Assembly: GCA_902619165.1 (NCBI GenBank)
Contig: CACNDI010000017.1
Coordinates: 1 to 50,076 of the forward strand
Direction of reading: 5' to 3'
Length of the DNA: 50,076 bases
Origin: an uncultured Alphaproteobacteria bacterium
GTDB lineage: Bacteria; Pseudomonadota; Alphaproteobacteria; Rhodobacterales; Rhodobacteraceae
Below the pieces are notes generated by a model. The model had not been told where the DNA came from. It searched no databases and saw only the letters and a program-made list of their open reading frames with translations. A program made the position numbers and the translations under genes. Shown in pieces: positions 1 to 8,277 of the stretch. Position 1 is the first letter of the stretch; the number at the start of each line of letters is the position of its first letter.

Positions 1-210
1 GGATGCTTAGATTCTACTACGAACTTTGTTGAGCATCCAATGCTTGTTGCAGAAAGAATAAATAAGTTCGTGAATATTGTAGGACACGACCGTGTAATTG
101 GTGGTACGGATTGTGGTTTTGGTACATTTGCTGGATTTGGGGCTGTTGATCCAGACATCGCCTATGCAAAGCTGAAATCATTAGCAGAGGGTGCGTCACT
201 AGTAAAATGA
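1..210 (+). CDS. MetE-like cobalamin-independent methionine synthase family protein (3' end only)
   Basis: The last 69 codons of a gene that begins before the window. Frame 1 is open from base 1 to the TGA at 208-210. The visible residues include E-H-P near the start, V-A-E-R-I, then V-I-G-G-T-D-C-G-F-G-T-F-A-G. This is the C-terminal signature of the MetE C-terminal/UROD-like barrel family, where the Cys of TDCGF is a zinc ligand. In alphaproteobacteria many such proteins are stand-alone barrels of uncertain methyl-donor substrate rather than true MetE, so the reaction cannot be fixed. The stop overlaps the next start as ATGA, implying translational coupling with the hydrolase downstream. 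Family call fairly sure; function open. Confidence 0.75.
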   Translation, partial: GCLDSTTNFVEHPMLVAERINKFVNIVGHDRVIGGTDCGFGTFAGFGAVDPDIAYAKLKSLAEGASLVK

Positions 211-905
211 AGCCATCTGTCGTTCTTATACCAGGAATGATGTGTAATGAAAATATTTTTTCTCATCAAATCAATGTATTAGAAAAAGTTTTTAATGTTA
301 TAGTTATTGAGTTCAATGAGCATCGTGATATCGAGTTGGGTGTTAAAAATTTAGCTTCAAATTTACCTAATAAATTTCATCTTCTAGGCCATTCGATGGG
401 AGGTATTGTAGCTATGGAATTTGTTAAGCAACATAGCAAAAGAGTACTCTCTTTAGTACTTCTAAATACTAACCCTTATGAAGAGAAACAGGAGATAAAG
501 GACAGAAGAAATGTAATACTTAAAGAGTTGGATAAATTAGATTTAATTACGTTAATGAGATCTGATTATATATCTCGATACTTTCCCAATGATTGCAGAG
601 ATAAAAAAATACTAATTCAAAAATGTGTTGATATGGCATCTACACTGGATAAAAGAGTTTTTTATAATCAATCTGTTGCACTTAGAGACCGAAAGGATCA
701 AACGGCCATTTTAGAAAACCTTAATTGCAAAACGCTACTTATATGTGGTGAGCTTGATAAAATGTGTCCAGTATCCTATCACTCTGATATGAATAAAATG
801 ATAAAAAGTTCTAATCTTACAGTTTTGGAGGGTGTAGGTCACATACCAATGCTTGAGTGCCCTCAAAAATTGAATAACCATTTAAAAAACTTTTTCTTCA
901 ATTAA
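207..905 (+). CDS. Alpha/beta-hydrolase fold protein
   Basis: A 232-residue alpha/beta hydrolase with no signal peptide, so probably cytoplasmic. The nucleophile elbow is G-H-S-M-G-G with Ser at about residue 63. The likely acid is the Asp of GELDKMCPV near residue 184, and the His of GVGHIPMLE near 211 completes the triad. The length fits small esterases or hydrolases of the MenH/BioH type, but nothing fixes a substrate. The ATG at 207 overlaps the upstream MetE-like stop (ATGA), so the two are probably co-transcribed. A 42-base gap separates it from the glucokinase gene. Confidence 0.8.
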   Translation: MKPSVVLIPGMMCNENIFSHQINVLEKVFNVIVIEFNEHRDIELGVKNLASNLPNKFHLLGHSMGGIVAMEFVKQHSKRVLSLVLLNTNPYEEKQEIKDRRNVILKELDKLDLITLMRSDYISRYFPNDCRDKKILIQKCVDMASTLDKRVFYNQSVALRDRKDQTAILENLNCKTLLICGELDKMCPVSYHSDMNKMIKSSNLTVLEGVGHIPMLECPQKLNNHLKNFFFN

Positions 906-947
906 AAATAAGTAGTGTATAGTTCAAAGTAGTATTAGGGGGCTGAT

Positions 948-1955
948 TTGAAGCTATTAGTTGCTGACATTGGCGGGACAAATGCACGCTTTGGTTACCA
1001 GGAGAATAACAAATCCGAAATAAAGCATATTGAGTTCCTAAATTGTATTGAGTTTGAAAATATTGGCAAAGCAATAGCTCATTATGTTTCTAAAAACCAC
1101 CTAAATATTGAGAATTTATCTTTATCTATAGCAGGACCCTGCGGCAATAATTTTGTAGAATTTACAAATAATCATTGGTCTTTTGATAAGAGAGATCTTT
1201 TAAACGCAACTAATTGCAATAGTTTGTTGGCCATAAATGATTTTGCTGCGCAGGGATTAGGCTTTACAAACTTCTTCAGTGCTAATTCAAACTTTTTAGA
1301 AAAAAAGGTTCTTGAACAGCATAAACTTGCTTTATTAAACCACGGAAAATCTTTAGATGGGACAAATGTACTTATAACAGGCCCAGGGACCGGGCTAGGA
1401 GTTGGGACATTAGTTTTTATCGATAATATTCCTTTGCCAATTCAAGGAGAGGGCGGTAACGTGCATTTCTCGCCTGCGAGTAAAGAAGAAATTAACCTAT
1501 TAGAGTGGTTGTCTAAAAAGGTTGATTATGTTTCAACAGAAGAAGTTCTAAGTGGTAGAGGCCTTGTGAATATTTATAATTATCTTTGCTTTAAAGAAAA
1601 TCATACCTCTGAAATGTCTTCTGCAGATCAAATTGGGCTTGCTGCAAAGGAAGGTAATATATTAGCTAGAAATGCTGCTAGGCTTATGGTCGAAATTTTT
1701 GCAACGTCTATTGCAAACAATATTCTTGTAACGGGAAGTCAAAAATGCGTTATTATTTGTGGTGGAATATCAGCAAAGCTATCTGAAGTCTTTAATGATA
1801 GCATGTTTCATGACAGGCTCCGTAATAAAGGAAAATACAAAAATTACGTTTCAGATGTACCTATTCTATTGTCGTTTGACGATAACAATGGCTTGAAGGG
1901 ATCAGCGGAAGCCTTCTACAGTCCATTTTTTCAAAGACAAAAAGTTTCTATTTAA
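948..1955 (+). CDS. glk: Glucokinase (ROK-independent Glk family)
   Basis: Phosphorylates glucose with ATP to glucose-6-phosphate in the cytoplasm. The 335-residue product starts with the phosphate-1 motif A-D-I-G-G-T-N-A-R-F and carries the phosphate-2-type loop T-G-P-G-T-G-L-G-V-G, E-G-G-N-V-H-F and the C-terminal C-G-G-I-S-A. All are typical of bacterial Glk, and the length is slightly above the usual 320. The start is TTG at 948, supported by an AGGGGG ribosome-binding site at 936-941. The 3' end overlaps the convergent GH1 gene by 8 bases. Next to the agl transporter and two glycosidases it presumably traps glucose released from imported glucosides. Confidence 0.92.
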   Translation: MKLLVADIGGTNARFGYQENNKSEIKHIEFLNCIEFENIGKAIAHYVSKNHLNIENLSLSIAGPCGNNFVEFTNNHWSFDKRDLLNATNCNSLLAINDFAAQGLGFTNFFSANSNFLEKKVLEQHKLALLNHGKSLDGTNVLITGPGTGLGVGTLVFIDNIPLPIQGEGGNVHFSPASKEEINLLEWLSKKVDYVSTEEVLSGRGLVNIYNYLCFKENHTSEMSSADQIGLAAKEGNILARNAARLMVEIFATSIANNILVTGSQKCVIICGGISAKLSEVFNDSMFHDRLRNKGKYKNYVSDVPILLSFDDNNGLKGSAEAFYSPFFQRQKVSI

Positions 1956-3276
1956 GGTTAGAGGAAAACTCATACCACGAGTTCTTTTTTATACGCTTCT
2001 GGCTTTCAAAATCAACATAGACAAGACCAAATCGTTTATCGTATCCATAAGACCATTCATAATTATCTAATAAAGACCAAGCAAAGTAGCTTCTGATATT
2101 ATAACCTCTATCTAAAAGCGCTTGTATTTCTTGAAGATGCAAAAAATAATAGTCGATCCTCTTTTGATCATCAATTTTCCCATCTATAATTAAATCTTTG
2201 TTTGCCATCCCATTTTCAGTGATATGAATAGGTAATTTCAGATTGTAGCTATTAACTTCAGTTTCAATTACTTTTTTAAGCCCCTCTGGATAAATCTCCC
2301 AATTCATATCCGTTTTATTTAAAGGACCTTCAATATCTGTTAATTGGAATATTTTTTCTTGCTTATCAAATTTTATTAAATTTCTTGTGTAGTAATTTAT
2401 TCCAAGCCAATCTATAGGCGTTCCTATTATTTTTAGGTCCTCTTCATATTCAGCAGGCATATAATCTCCAAGAATATTTAGAAGACTCTCTGGATATTTA
2501 GATTTAAAAACGGCGTCACTAAACCACGAGTTATGAATTTTTTCATATAAGTTTGCGGCATCAATATCTTCAGGTTTATCTGAATAATTTTCTACAGCAG
2601 CTTTATTTAAAACTATTCCAGCATTCTTAAATGAATAAGACCTTATTGCTTCCATTCCATACCCATGCGCTAACATTATGTAGTGCATCGCTTTCGCTGT
2701 GCTTTCAATATCTTTAAGGCCTGGTGCATGGACACCTAAGTAGTGAGAAAGCCATGCGACACACCAAGGTTCGTTTATTGTAGCAACTGAATATAGCCTA
2801 TCTCCAAAATTTTTCATTATTACTTCAGAGTAATCAGCAAAATACTTCGCTGTATCTCTTTTTGCCCAGCCACCTAAATCTGCTAAATAAATCGGTAAAT
2901 CCCAGTGGTAAAAAGTCCCAAATGGCTTTAAATCCAACTCAAGCATTTTATCGATGAGTTTATCGTAAAAGGATATTCCTTTTTGATTTAAAATCTGATT
3001 TCCATCAGGCATCAATCTTGGCCAAGAGAACGAAAATCTATAGGCACCGAACCCTGCATCACTAACTAACTGAAGATCTTCTTCCCAATATTCAATATGA
3101 TTGCATGCTATTCGTCCATCTTGTGAATTGAAAACCATGCCGTCAATTTTTGCAAATTGATCCCAATGGCTTTTCCCGGATTCGCCAAAACTATTCCCTT
3201 CTATTTGGTAGCTCGAAGTTGCAGTGCCAAATATAAAATCTTTTGGAAAATTTTTTATTAGAGATAAATTATTCAA
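1948..3276 (-). CDS. GH1 family beta-glucosidase
   Basis: A 442-residue family 1 glycoside hydrolase without a signal peptide, so it acts on imported disaccharides. Diagnostic residues: the N-terminal block G-T-A-T-S-S-Y-Q-I-E-G (residues 17-27), acid/base Glu169 in T-I-N-E-P-W, and nucleophile Glu354 in I-T-E-N-G. The C-terminal S-Y-F-A-W-S-L-L-D-N-Y-E-W block ends in the usual G-L-V-Y-V-D. Length is normal for the family. It is transcribed away from aglE across a shared 178-base promoter region, suggesting common control. The family contains beta-glucosidases, beta-galactosidases and related enzymes. Beta-glucosidase is the most likely activity, but the sugar cannot be proven from sequence. 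Confidence 0.9.
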   Translation of the reverse strand: MNNLSLIKNFPKDFIFGTATSSYQIEGNSFGESGKSHWDQFAKIDGMVFNSQDGRIACNHIEYWEEDLQLVSDAGFGAYRFSFSWPRLMPDGNQILNQKGISFYDKLIDKMLELDLKPFGTFYHWDLPIYLADLGGWAKRDTAKYFADYSEVIMKNFGDRLYSVATINEPWCVAWLSHYLGVHAPGLKDIESTAKAMHYIMLAHGYGMEAIRSYSFKNAGIVLNKAAVENYSDKPEDIDAANLYEKIHNSWFSDAVFKSKYPESLLNILGDYMPAEYEEDLKIIGTPIDWLGINYYTRNLIKFDKQEKIFQLTDIEGPLNKTDMNWEIYPEGLKKVIETEVNSYNLKLPIHITENGMANKDLIIDGKIDDQKRIDYYFLHLQEIQALLDRGYNIRSYFAWSLLDNYEWSYGYDKRFGLVYVDFESQKRIKKNSWYEFSSNLK

Positions 3277-3369
3277 ATAATCAGCTCTTTTTTCGTTATC
3301 TATTTGGTTAAAATTTAGTCTGTTGCTTAAAAGTTAATCAGATTGAAGTGGTATTTTCCAAAATAAAAA

Positions 3370-3420
3370 TTGAACGCACCAAATAATTACGCTAGGTTTG
3401 TAACACTGTGTAACAGTTTG
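3370..3420 (+). promoter_or_regulatory. Divergent bglA/aglE control region with TGTAACA repeats
   Basis: Lies in the 178-base gap between the divergent GH1 gene and aglE. TGTAACA occurs twice, at 3399-3405 and 3409-3415, exactly 10 bases apart, so both face the same side of the helix. The overlap also forms the small palindrome ACAC-T-GTGT at 3403-3411. Just upstream is a possible -35 TTGAAC at 3370-3375 with a weak -10 TAGGTT at 3393-3398, spacing 17. A repressor site just downstream of a promoter would suit a sugar-induced operon, but no regulator gene is seen nearby. The aglE ribosome-binding site AGGGGG lies at 3445-3450. Confidence 0.35.
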
Positions 3421-3454
3421 AGTCTACTATAACAATAATCAATTAGGGGGAATA

Positions 3455-4768
3455 ATGAGAATAACACGTTTTTTTCTTATTGTACTATCAATAATAATCT
3501 TGCCCTTTACCTCAGCGTTTGCAGGGGGGCATTACAGTGGACCAGATCTTTCTGGTCAAAAAATTACGATTTCTGGACCGTGGTTGGCGCCACAAGATGA
3601 CCAATTTAGAAAAGTTATCAAGGCATTTACAGATGCTACTGGTGCAGTTGTCGAATATGGTGGGTCTGACTCTTTTGAACAACAGATCACAATTGACGTT
3701 AAAGCAGGAAGCCCGCCAAACCTAGCGATCTTTCCACAACCAGGGCTCGCAGCTAATATTGCAGCTATAGGTGGATTAACACCACTTGGAGCTGACACTC
3801 AAAAGTGGGTATTGGATAATTACGCGGCTGGGCAATCCTGGATTGACTTGGGAACATACCCAGATAAAAGTGGCAAAGACCAGTTTTACGGCTTCTTCTA
3901 CAGAGTAAATGTTAAAAGTTTAGTTTGGTATTCACCAGATAATTTTGAAGATAATGGTTATGAAGTTCCAAACACTATGGAAGAGTTAGTAGCGCTTACA
4001 GAAAAAATGGCTAAAGACGGAAATACGCCTTGGTGCATTGGTTTAGGTTCAGGTGATGCAACGGGTTGGCCTGGAACTGACTGGATGGAAGACATAATGC
4101 TAAGAACACATGCACCATCAATTTACGATGCTTGGGTTACAAATGAAATGCCTTTTAATGATCCAAAGGTCATTGAAGCTATGGATTTCTTTGGTTCTTT
4201 CGCACGAAATGATGCTTATGTTGATGGTGGTGCTGCTGCTGTGGCAACAACTGATTTCAGAGACAGCCCTAAAGGTCTATTTACTTCACCTCCAAAGTGT
4301 ATGATGCATAGACAAGCTAGCTTTATTCCTGCATTCTTTCCCGAAGGCGTTAAAGCTGGCGAAGACTATGACTTCTTCTATTTTCCAGCGTACTCAACGA
4401 AGAAGCTAGGAAACCCTGTTTTGGGCGGTGGAACACTTTTCGCGATCACTAACGATAGCCCTGCGACAAGAGAGTTTATAAATTATCTAAAGCACCCTCA
4501 ATCTAACCATATATGGATGGAAATTGAAGGTTCTGGATTTTTAAACCCTCACAAGGGTATTGATTTAGCAAAACACTCAAGCGATACCTTCAGAGGTTTA
4601 AATCAAATTCTACTTAATGCGACCACTTTTAGATTTGATGGCTCAGACTTAATGCCCGGCCCAATCGGAGCAGGTTCATTTTGGACAGGAATGGTTGATT
4701 ATACCGGAGGTAAATCTGCTAAGGATGTAACCGCTGAAATCCAAAAAAGCTGGGATGCGATAAAGTAA
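3455..4768 (+). CDS. aglE: Alpha-glucoside ABC transporter, substrate-binding protein AglE
   Basis: Periplasmic solute-binding protein of 437 residues. A Sec signal peptide occupies about residues 1-24, with a basic start, a hydrophobic stretch and an A-F-A-G cleavage region. The mature part is a family 1 (carbohydrate) binding protein with the early motif S-G-P-W-L-A, then F-T-D-A-T-G and a central G-W-P-G-T-D-W. AglF, AglG and AglK homologues follow, so it is named by synteny with the alpha-glucoside system described in Sinorhizobium meliloti. The ATG is preceded by a strong AGGGGG. A hairpin terminator follows the gene, as is common where binding protein is needed in excess over permease. 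Confidence 0.88.
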   Translation: MRITRFFLIVLSIIILPFTSAFAGGHYSGPDLSGQKITISGPWLAPQDDQFRKVIKAFTDATGAVVEYGGSDSFEQQITIDVKAGSPPNLAIFPQPGLAANIAAIGGLTPLGADTQKWVLDNYAAGQSWIDLGTYPDKSGKDQFYGFFYRVNVKSLVWYSPDNFEDNGYEVPNTMEELVALTEKMAKDGNTPWCIGLGSGDATGWPGTDWMEDIMLRTHAPSIYDAWVTNEMPFNDPKVIEAMDFFGSFARNDAYVDGGAAAVATTDFRDSPKGLFTSPPKCMMHRQASFIPAFFPEGVKAGEDYDFFYFPAYSTKKLGNPVLGGGTLFAITNDSPATREFINYLKHPQSNHIWMEIEGSGFLNPHKGIDLAKHSSDTFRGLNQILLNATTFRFDGSDLMPGPIGAGSFWTGMVDYTGGKSAKDVTAEIQKSWDAIK

Positions 4769-4786
4769 ATCGCTAATTAAAATTTT

Positions 4787-4813
4787 AGAGGCGGTTTTTA
4801 ACCGCCTCTTTTT
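4787..4813 (+). terminator. Rho-independent terminator/attenuator between aglE and aglF
   Basis: A perfect 10-base stem, AGAGGCGGTT paired with AACCGCCTCT, with a TTT loop and a run of five T (4809-4813). It sits 18 bases after the aglE stop and 17 bases before the aglF start. Some transcripts probably stop here and others read through, giving more binding protein than permease. Structure is seen directly; partial read-through is inferred. Confidence 0.85.
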
Positions 4814-4829
4814 ATTAATCGCCAGAAAA

Positions 4830-5813
4830 TTGTCTTTTATTAATTTTATAGTTTACGTCGTAATAGGTGTCTCAGCTGTACTTAGCTATTTTGTGCTTGC
4901 TAACTGGGCACACGATTATCTGGTGAATAAGTTCAGCAAAAGGAACTTACAAGATTCTATGTTTCGGCCTTGGATTTTTATGGCACCAGCTCTAATAATT
5001 TTGTTAGTTTATTTAATCTATCCAGTATCAGAGACTATTCGGCTTAGCTTTTTTGATAACTATGGCCGTGAGTTTACTGGAGTGAGTAACTACGTTTGGG
5101 CTCTGAATGACAGTGATTTTCGTCAAAGCATTCTTAACAATTTTTTGTGGCTTATCGTTGTTCCAACAACTTGTACTTTTTTAGGGTTAACCATAGCTAC
5201 ATTAGCGGATAGGGTTTGGTGGGGCGTATTTGCAAAAACTTTAATTTTTATGCCAATGGCAATCTCTTTTGTAGGTGCAAGTGTTATATGGAAATTTGTT
5301 TATGAATACAGAGGGGCTGGAAATGACCAGATTGGTATTCTTAACGCAATAATTGTTTATTTTGGTGGTGATCCACATGCATGGATAGCTATCCCGTTTT
5401 GGAATAACTTCTTTTTAATGGTAATAATGATTTGGATCCAAACTGGACTCGCAATGGTTATTTTCAGTGCAGCCCTAAGGGCTATTCCTGAAGAAACACT
5501 TGAAGCTGCAAGGATAGATGGCGCAGGTGAAGTAAGAATATTTTTTTACATTATTATTCCGTTTCTTTCAGAAACAATAGTAGTTATTTGGACTACTATA
5601 ACGATATTAGTGCTAAAAGTTTTTGATATCGTTTTAGCAATGACAAATGGGCAATGGGGAACAGAAGTTCTCGCAAACTTAATGTTCGATTGGATGTTCA
5701 GAGGTGGAGGGGACTCGGGCAGAGGTAGTACCATAGCGCTTTTTATAATGCTTGGCGTTATCCCAATAATGATTTGGAACCTAAGGCGGTTCAAAATGGA
5801 ACAAGAAAGATGA
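4830..5813 (+). CDS. aglF: Alpha-glucoside ABC transporter permease AglF
   Basis: Inner-membrane permease of 327 residues in the MalF-like (BPD_transp_1) family. An N-terminal helix at residues 5-27 is followed by R-P-W-I-F-M-A-P-A-L and five more membrane segments. The permease EAA loop reads E-E-T-L-E-A-A-R-I-D-G-A-G near residues 220-232, the contact for the ATPase. The phrase L-I-F-M-P-M-A-I-S-F-V-G-A-S-V-I-W-K is characteristic of AglF. The start is TTG at 4830 with no clear Shine-Dalgarno sequence, consistent with expression lowered relative to aglE. The stop overlaps the aglG start (ATGA). Confidence 0.9.
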   Translation: MSFINFIVYVVIGVSAVLSYFVLANWAHDYLVNKFSKRNLQDSMFRPWIFMAPALIILLVYLIYPVSETIRLSFFDNYGREFTGVSNYVWALNDSDFRQSILNNFLWLIVVPTTCTFLGLTIATLADRVWWGVFAKTLIFMPMAISFVGASVIWKFVYEYRGAGNDQIGILNAIIVYFGGDPHAWIAIPFWNNFFLMVIMIWIQTGLAMVIFSAALRAIPEETLEAARIDGAGEVRIFFYIIIPFLSETIVVIWTTITILVLKVFDIVLAMTNGQWGTEVLANLMFDWMFRGGGDSGRGSTIALFIMLGVIPIMIWNLRRFKMEQER

Positions 5814-6949
5814 AACACTTTTCTTTTGGTAAATTTCTAGCGCATTTCTTTTTGCTAATAATTGTGTTTATTTGGGTTATTCCTACCTTCGGGTTATTAA
5901 TTAGCTCTTTAAGAGACAAAGACCAAGTAGCGTTAACTGGTTGGTGGACGGCATTAAAGCATAATGAGTTTAATGAAATTGTTAGGACTGATAAAAGCAA
6001 TGTTCAATTTGAAGAGAATGGTATTTTTATCATAACAGGCAATTTGCTAAAGAATTCACCAACTAAATCTGTGATAAACTTTGGAATTACTAGCAAAAAT
6101 CCAAAAGCATTTAAGGCTCCTTCAAAAGTAACAATGAAGAATGGGAGTACTTTTTACCTAAAAAAGGATGGGAGCTATAGATGGACGTCTGATAAAGAGT
6201 TTAAGCATAAGAAAGGGAAAAGGATTTTTCTTACTGTAAACACGCCTCCCAGCCTAACCTTAGAAAATTATAAAGAAGTTCTAGTATTCCGGGGACTAGG
6301 CCAATCTTTTATTAATTCGCTAACAGTTGCTGTGCCGTCTACAATTATACCGCTAATAATAGGAGCCTTTGCAGCCTATGCACTTTCTTGGATGAATTTT
6401 TATGGGAGAGATCTTATTTTTGCTACTATTGTGTGCCTTTTAGTTGTTCCTTTGCAAATGTCGCTTATTCCTATTTTAACTGTCTACAATCAAATAGGTA
6501 ACTTCTTTGGTGTTTCTGCAAAATCCTACGTTGGCATATGGTTGGCTCATACTGGTTTTGGGTTGCCTTTGAAAATTTTTCTGTTGAGGAATTTCATAAA
6601 AAGCCTACCGCATGAGATGTTTGAGGCTGCTAGAGTTGACGGGGCCAGCCACTATCAAATTTTTATGAAAATTATATTACCATTATCCATACCAGCTTTC
6701 GCATCAATTGGCATTTTACAGTTTTTGTGGGTCTGGAATGATTTGCTGGTCGCGTTGGTATTCCTAGATAAAATGCCCAGTGAAATAGTTTTGACCTCTC
6801 GCTTAAGAGAAATGTTAGGTGAGTTTTCTCAGAACTGGGAGATTTTGACAACAAGTGCTTTCGTTTCAATGATAGTGCCGCTATTTGTATTTCTTTCTTT
6901 ACAGAGATATTTTATAAGGGGCTTAGTAGCTGGATCTGTGAAAGGGTAG
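5810..6949 (+). CDS. aglG: Alpha-glucoside ABC transporter permease AglG
   Basis: Second permease subunit, 379 residues from the ATG at 5810, which overlaps the aglF TGA as ATGA. A TTG at 5774 would add 12 residues inside aglF and is less likely. One N-terminal membrane helix is followed by about 130 soluble, presumably periplasmic residues, a layout usual for AglG. Five membrane helices then follow from G-L-G-Q-S-F-I-N-S onward. The EAA motif is E-M-F-E-A-A-R-V-D-G-A-S-H. It pairs with AglF to form the channel and with AglK for energy. Only two bases separate it from the GH4 gene. Confidence 0.9.
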   Translation: MKHFSFGKFLAHFFLLIIVFIWVIPTFGLLISSLRDKDQVALTGWWTALKHNEFNEIVRTDKSNVQFEENGIFIITGNLLKNSPTKSVINFGITSKNPKAFKAPSKVTMKNGSTFYLKKDGSYRWTSDKEFKHKKGKRIFLTVNTPPSLTLENYKEVLVFRGLGQSFINSLTVAVPSTIIPLIIGAFAAYALSWMNFYGRDLIFATIVCLLVVPLQMSLIPILTVYNQIGNFFGVSAKSYVGIWLAHTGFGLPLKIFLLRNFIKSLPHEMFEAARVDGASHYQIFMKIILPLSIPAFASIGILQFLWVWNDLLVALVFLDKMPSEIVLTSRLREMLGEFSQNWEILTTSAFVSMIVPLFVFLSLQRYFIRGLVAGSVKG

Positions 6950-6951
6950 AG

Positions 6952-8268
6952 ATGGAAAAGATTGTTTTAATTGGTGCCGGTAGCCAAAATTTTGGATTGG
7001 GTATAATTAGCGACATCTTTAAGTCAGGCACTTTGGATGGTTGTGAGATTTTTCTTCATGACATAGATAAAACAACACTCGCTAATACTAAAATAATTGC
7101 AAATGACTATAAAGAAAAGCTAGGAGTAAATGTTGATATAAAGGCCTCTATTTCAAGAAAAGAGGCTCTAAAGGGAGCAACTTTTTGTATAATCTCAATC
7201 GAGGTTGGAAAACGATTTGATCTTTGGGATCAAGACTGGAAGATACCATTGCAATATGGAATAAGGCAAGTCTATGGAGAAAATGGTGGGCCTGGAGGCT
7301 TATTCCACTCTCTGAGACAAATACCTCCAATTTTGGATATTTGCGAGGACATAAATGCTATTTGTCCCGATGCCTTTGTTTTTAATTTCTCAAACCCAAT
7401 GCAGCGCATTTGTCATGCAGTCACCACAAAATTTCCAGATTTAAAATTTATTGGGATGTGCCATGAAATTGCATCAATGGAGAGGCAACTACCGGATTTA
7501 ATGGAAACTGACCTGTCGAACATTGAATTTAGGGCAGCTGGATTGAACCATTTCAGTATATTATTAGAAGCTAAATATAAAAATACCGGTAAAGACGGTT
7601 ATCCGATAATTAAGCAAAACTTTTCAACCTATTTTGCAGACTTAATTAACAAACATGACGCTAAGCCCTCTAAGCCTGGCGCGGAAAGAGGCGTTTTTCG
7701 TGAACTTTTTAGAATTTATGGATACCTCCCAATTACAACTGATAGTCATTTAGGAGAATATATACAGTGGGCTTACAGCGTAGCCGACCATGATGCAATT
7801 CTAGATTTTTATGATAATTATAAGGCAAAGTGTTTAGCTTTTTATGATGATAAAAGTTCGTATGATCATTTCTTCGATCCTAAGAATATTGGCACACACG
7901 AAAGAGTAATTCCCATAATTGAAGGTATTTTAGGTGACTCCGGATACGAGGAAGCTGCGGTTAATATACCGAATAGGGGTTATATAGCATGCCTTCCAAG
8001 AGATATTGTAGTAGAAGTACCTGGAAAAGTTAATAAATCTGGCGTGCAAGGAGTTTCATTCGAAAATTATCCCAGTGCATTTGGATCTTTATTAAGTTTG
8101 CAATCGGGTGTTATTCAAATGACAACAGATGCAGTTCTTAATTGTTCAAAACATTCAGCTTACCTAGCACTTTTAGCTGATCCTGTTGTAAATGACTCCA
8201 CTCAAGCCGCAAGGCTTATTAACAACATGCTTGAGACCCAAAGTAAGTTTTTAGGTTATTTAAAGTAG
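6952..8268 (+). CDS. GH4 family NAD/Mn-dependent glycosidase (alpha-glucosidase/alpha-galactosidase type)
   Basis: A 438-residue family 4 glycoside hydrolase. These enzymes use NAD+ and Mn2+ and cleave by oxidation-elimination rather than by paired carboxylates. The N-terminal dinucleotide fold shows L-I-G-A-G-S-Q-N-F (residues 6-14). N-F-S-N-P-M lies at 145-150. The metal ligands are Cys170 in G-M-C-H-E and His200 in G-L-N-H-F, at the positions usual for the family. It is cytoplasmic and lies inside the agl operon, where the S. meliloti system instead has a GH13 alpha-glucosidase (AglA). The intact C-H-E motif fits the alpha-glucosidase/alpha-galactosidase branch acting on unphosphorylated sugars, as expected for ABC import. 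Exact sugar unknown. Confidence 0.88.
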   Translation: MEKIVLIGAGSQNFGLGIISDIFKSGTLDGCEIFLHDIDKTTLANTKIIANDYKEKLGVNVDIKASISRKEALKGATFCIISIEVGKRFDLWDQDWKIPLQYGIRQVYGENGGPGGLFHSLRQIPPILDICEDINAICPDAFVFNFSNPMQRICHAVTTKFPDLKFIGMCHEIASMERQLPDLMETDLSNIEFRAAGLNHFSILLEAKYKNTGKDGYPIIKQNFSTYFADLINKHDAKPSKPGAERGVFRELFRIYGYLPITTDSHLGEYIQWAYSVADHDAILDFYDNYKAKCLAFYDDKSSYDHFFDPKNIGTHERVIPIIEGILGDSGYEEAAVNIPNRGYIACLPRDIVVEVPGKVNKSGVQGVSFENYPSAFGSLLSLQSGVIQMTTDAVLNCSKHSAYLALLADPVVNDSTQAARLINNMLETQSKFLGYLK

Positions 8269-8277
8269 ATCACAAAT

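Noticed and set aside
5774-5809. Upstream TTG start for aglG
   Set aside because: The extra residues lie within the aglF coding end and have no counterpart in AglG; the ATGA overlap start at 5810 is the usual arrangement.
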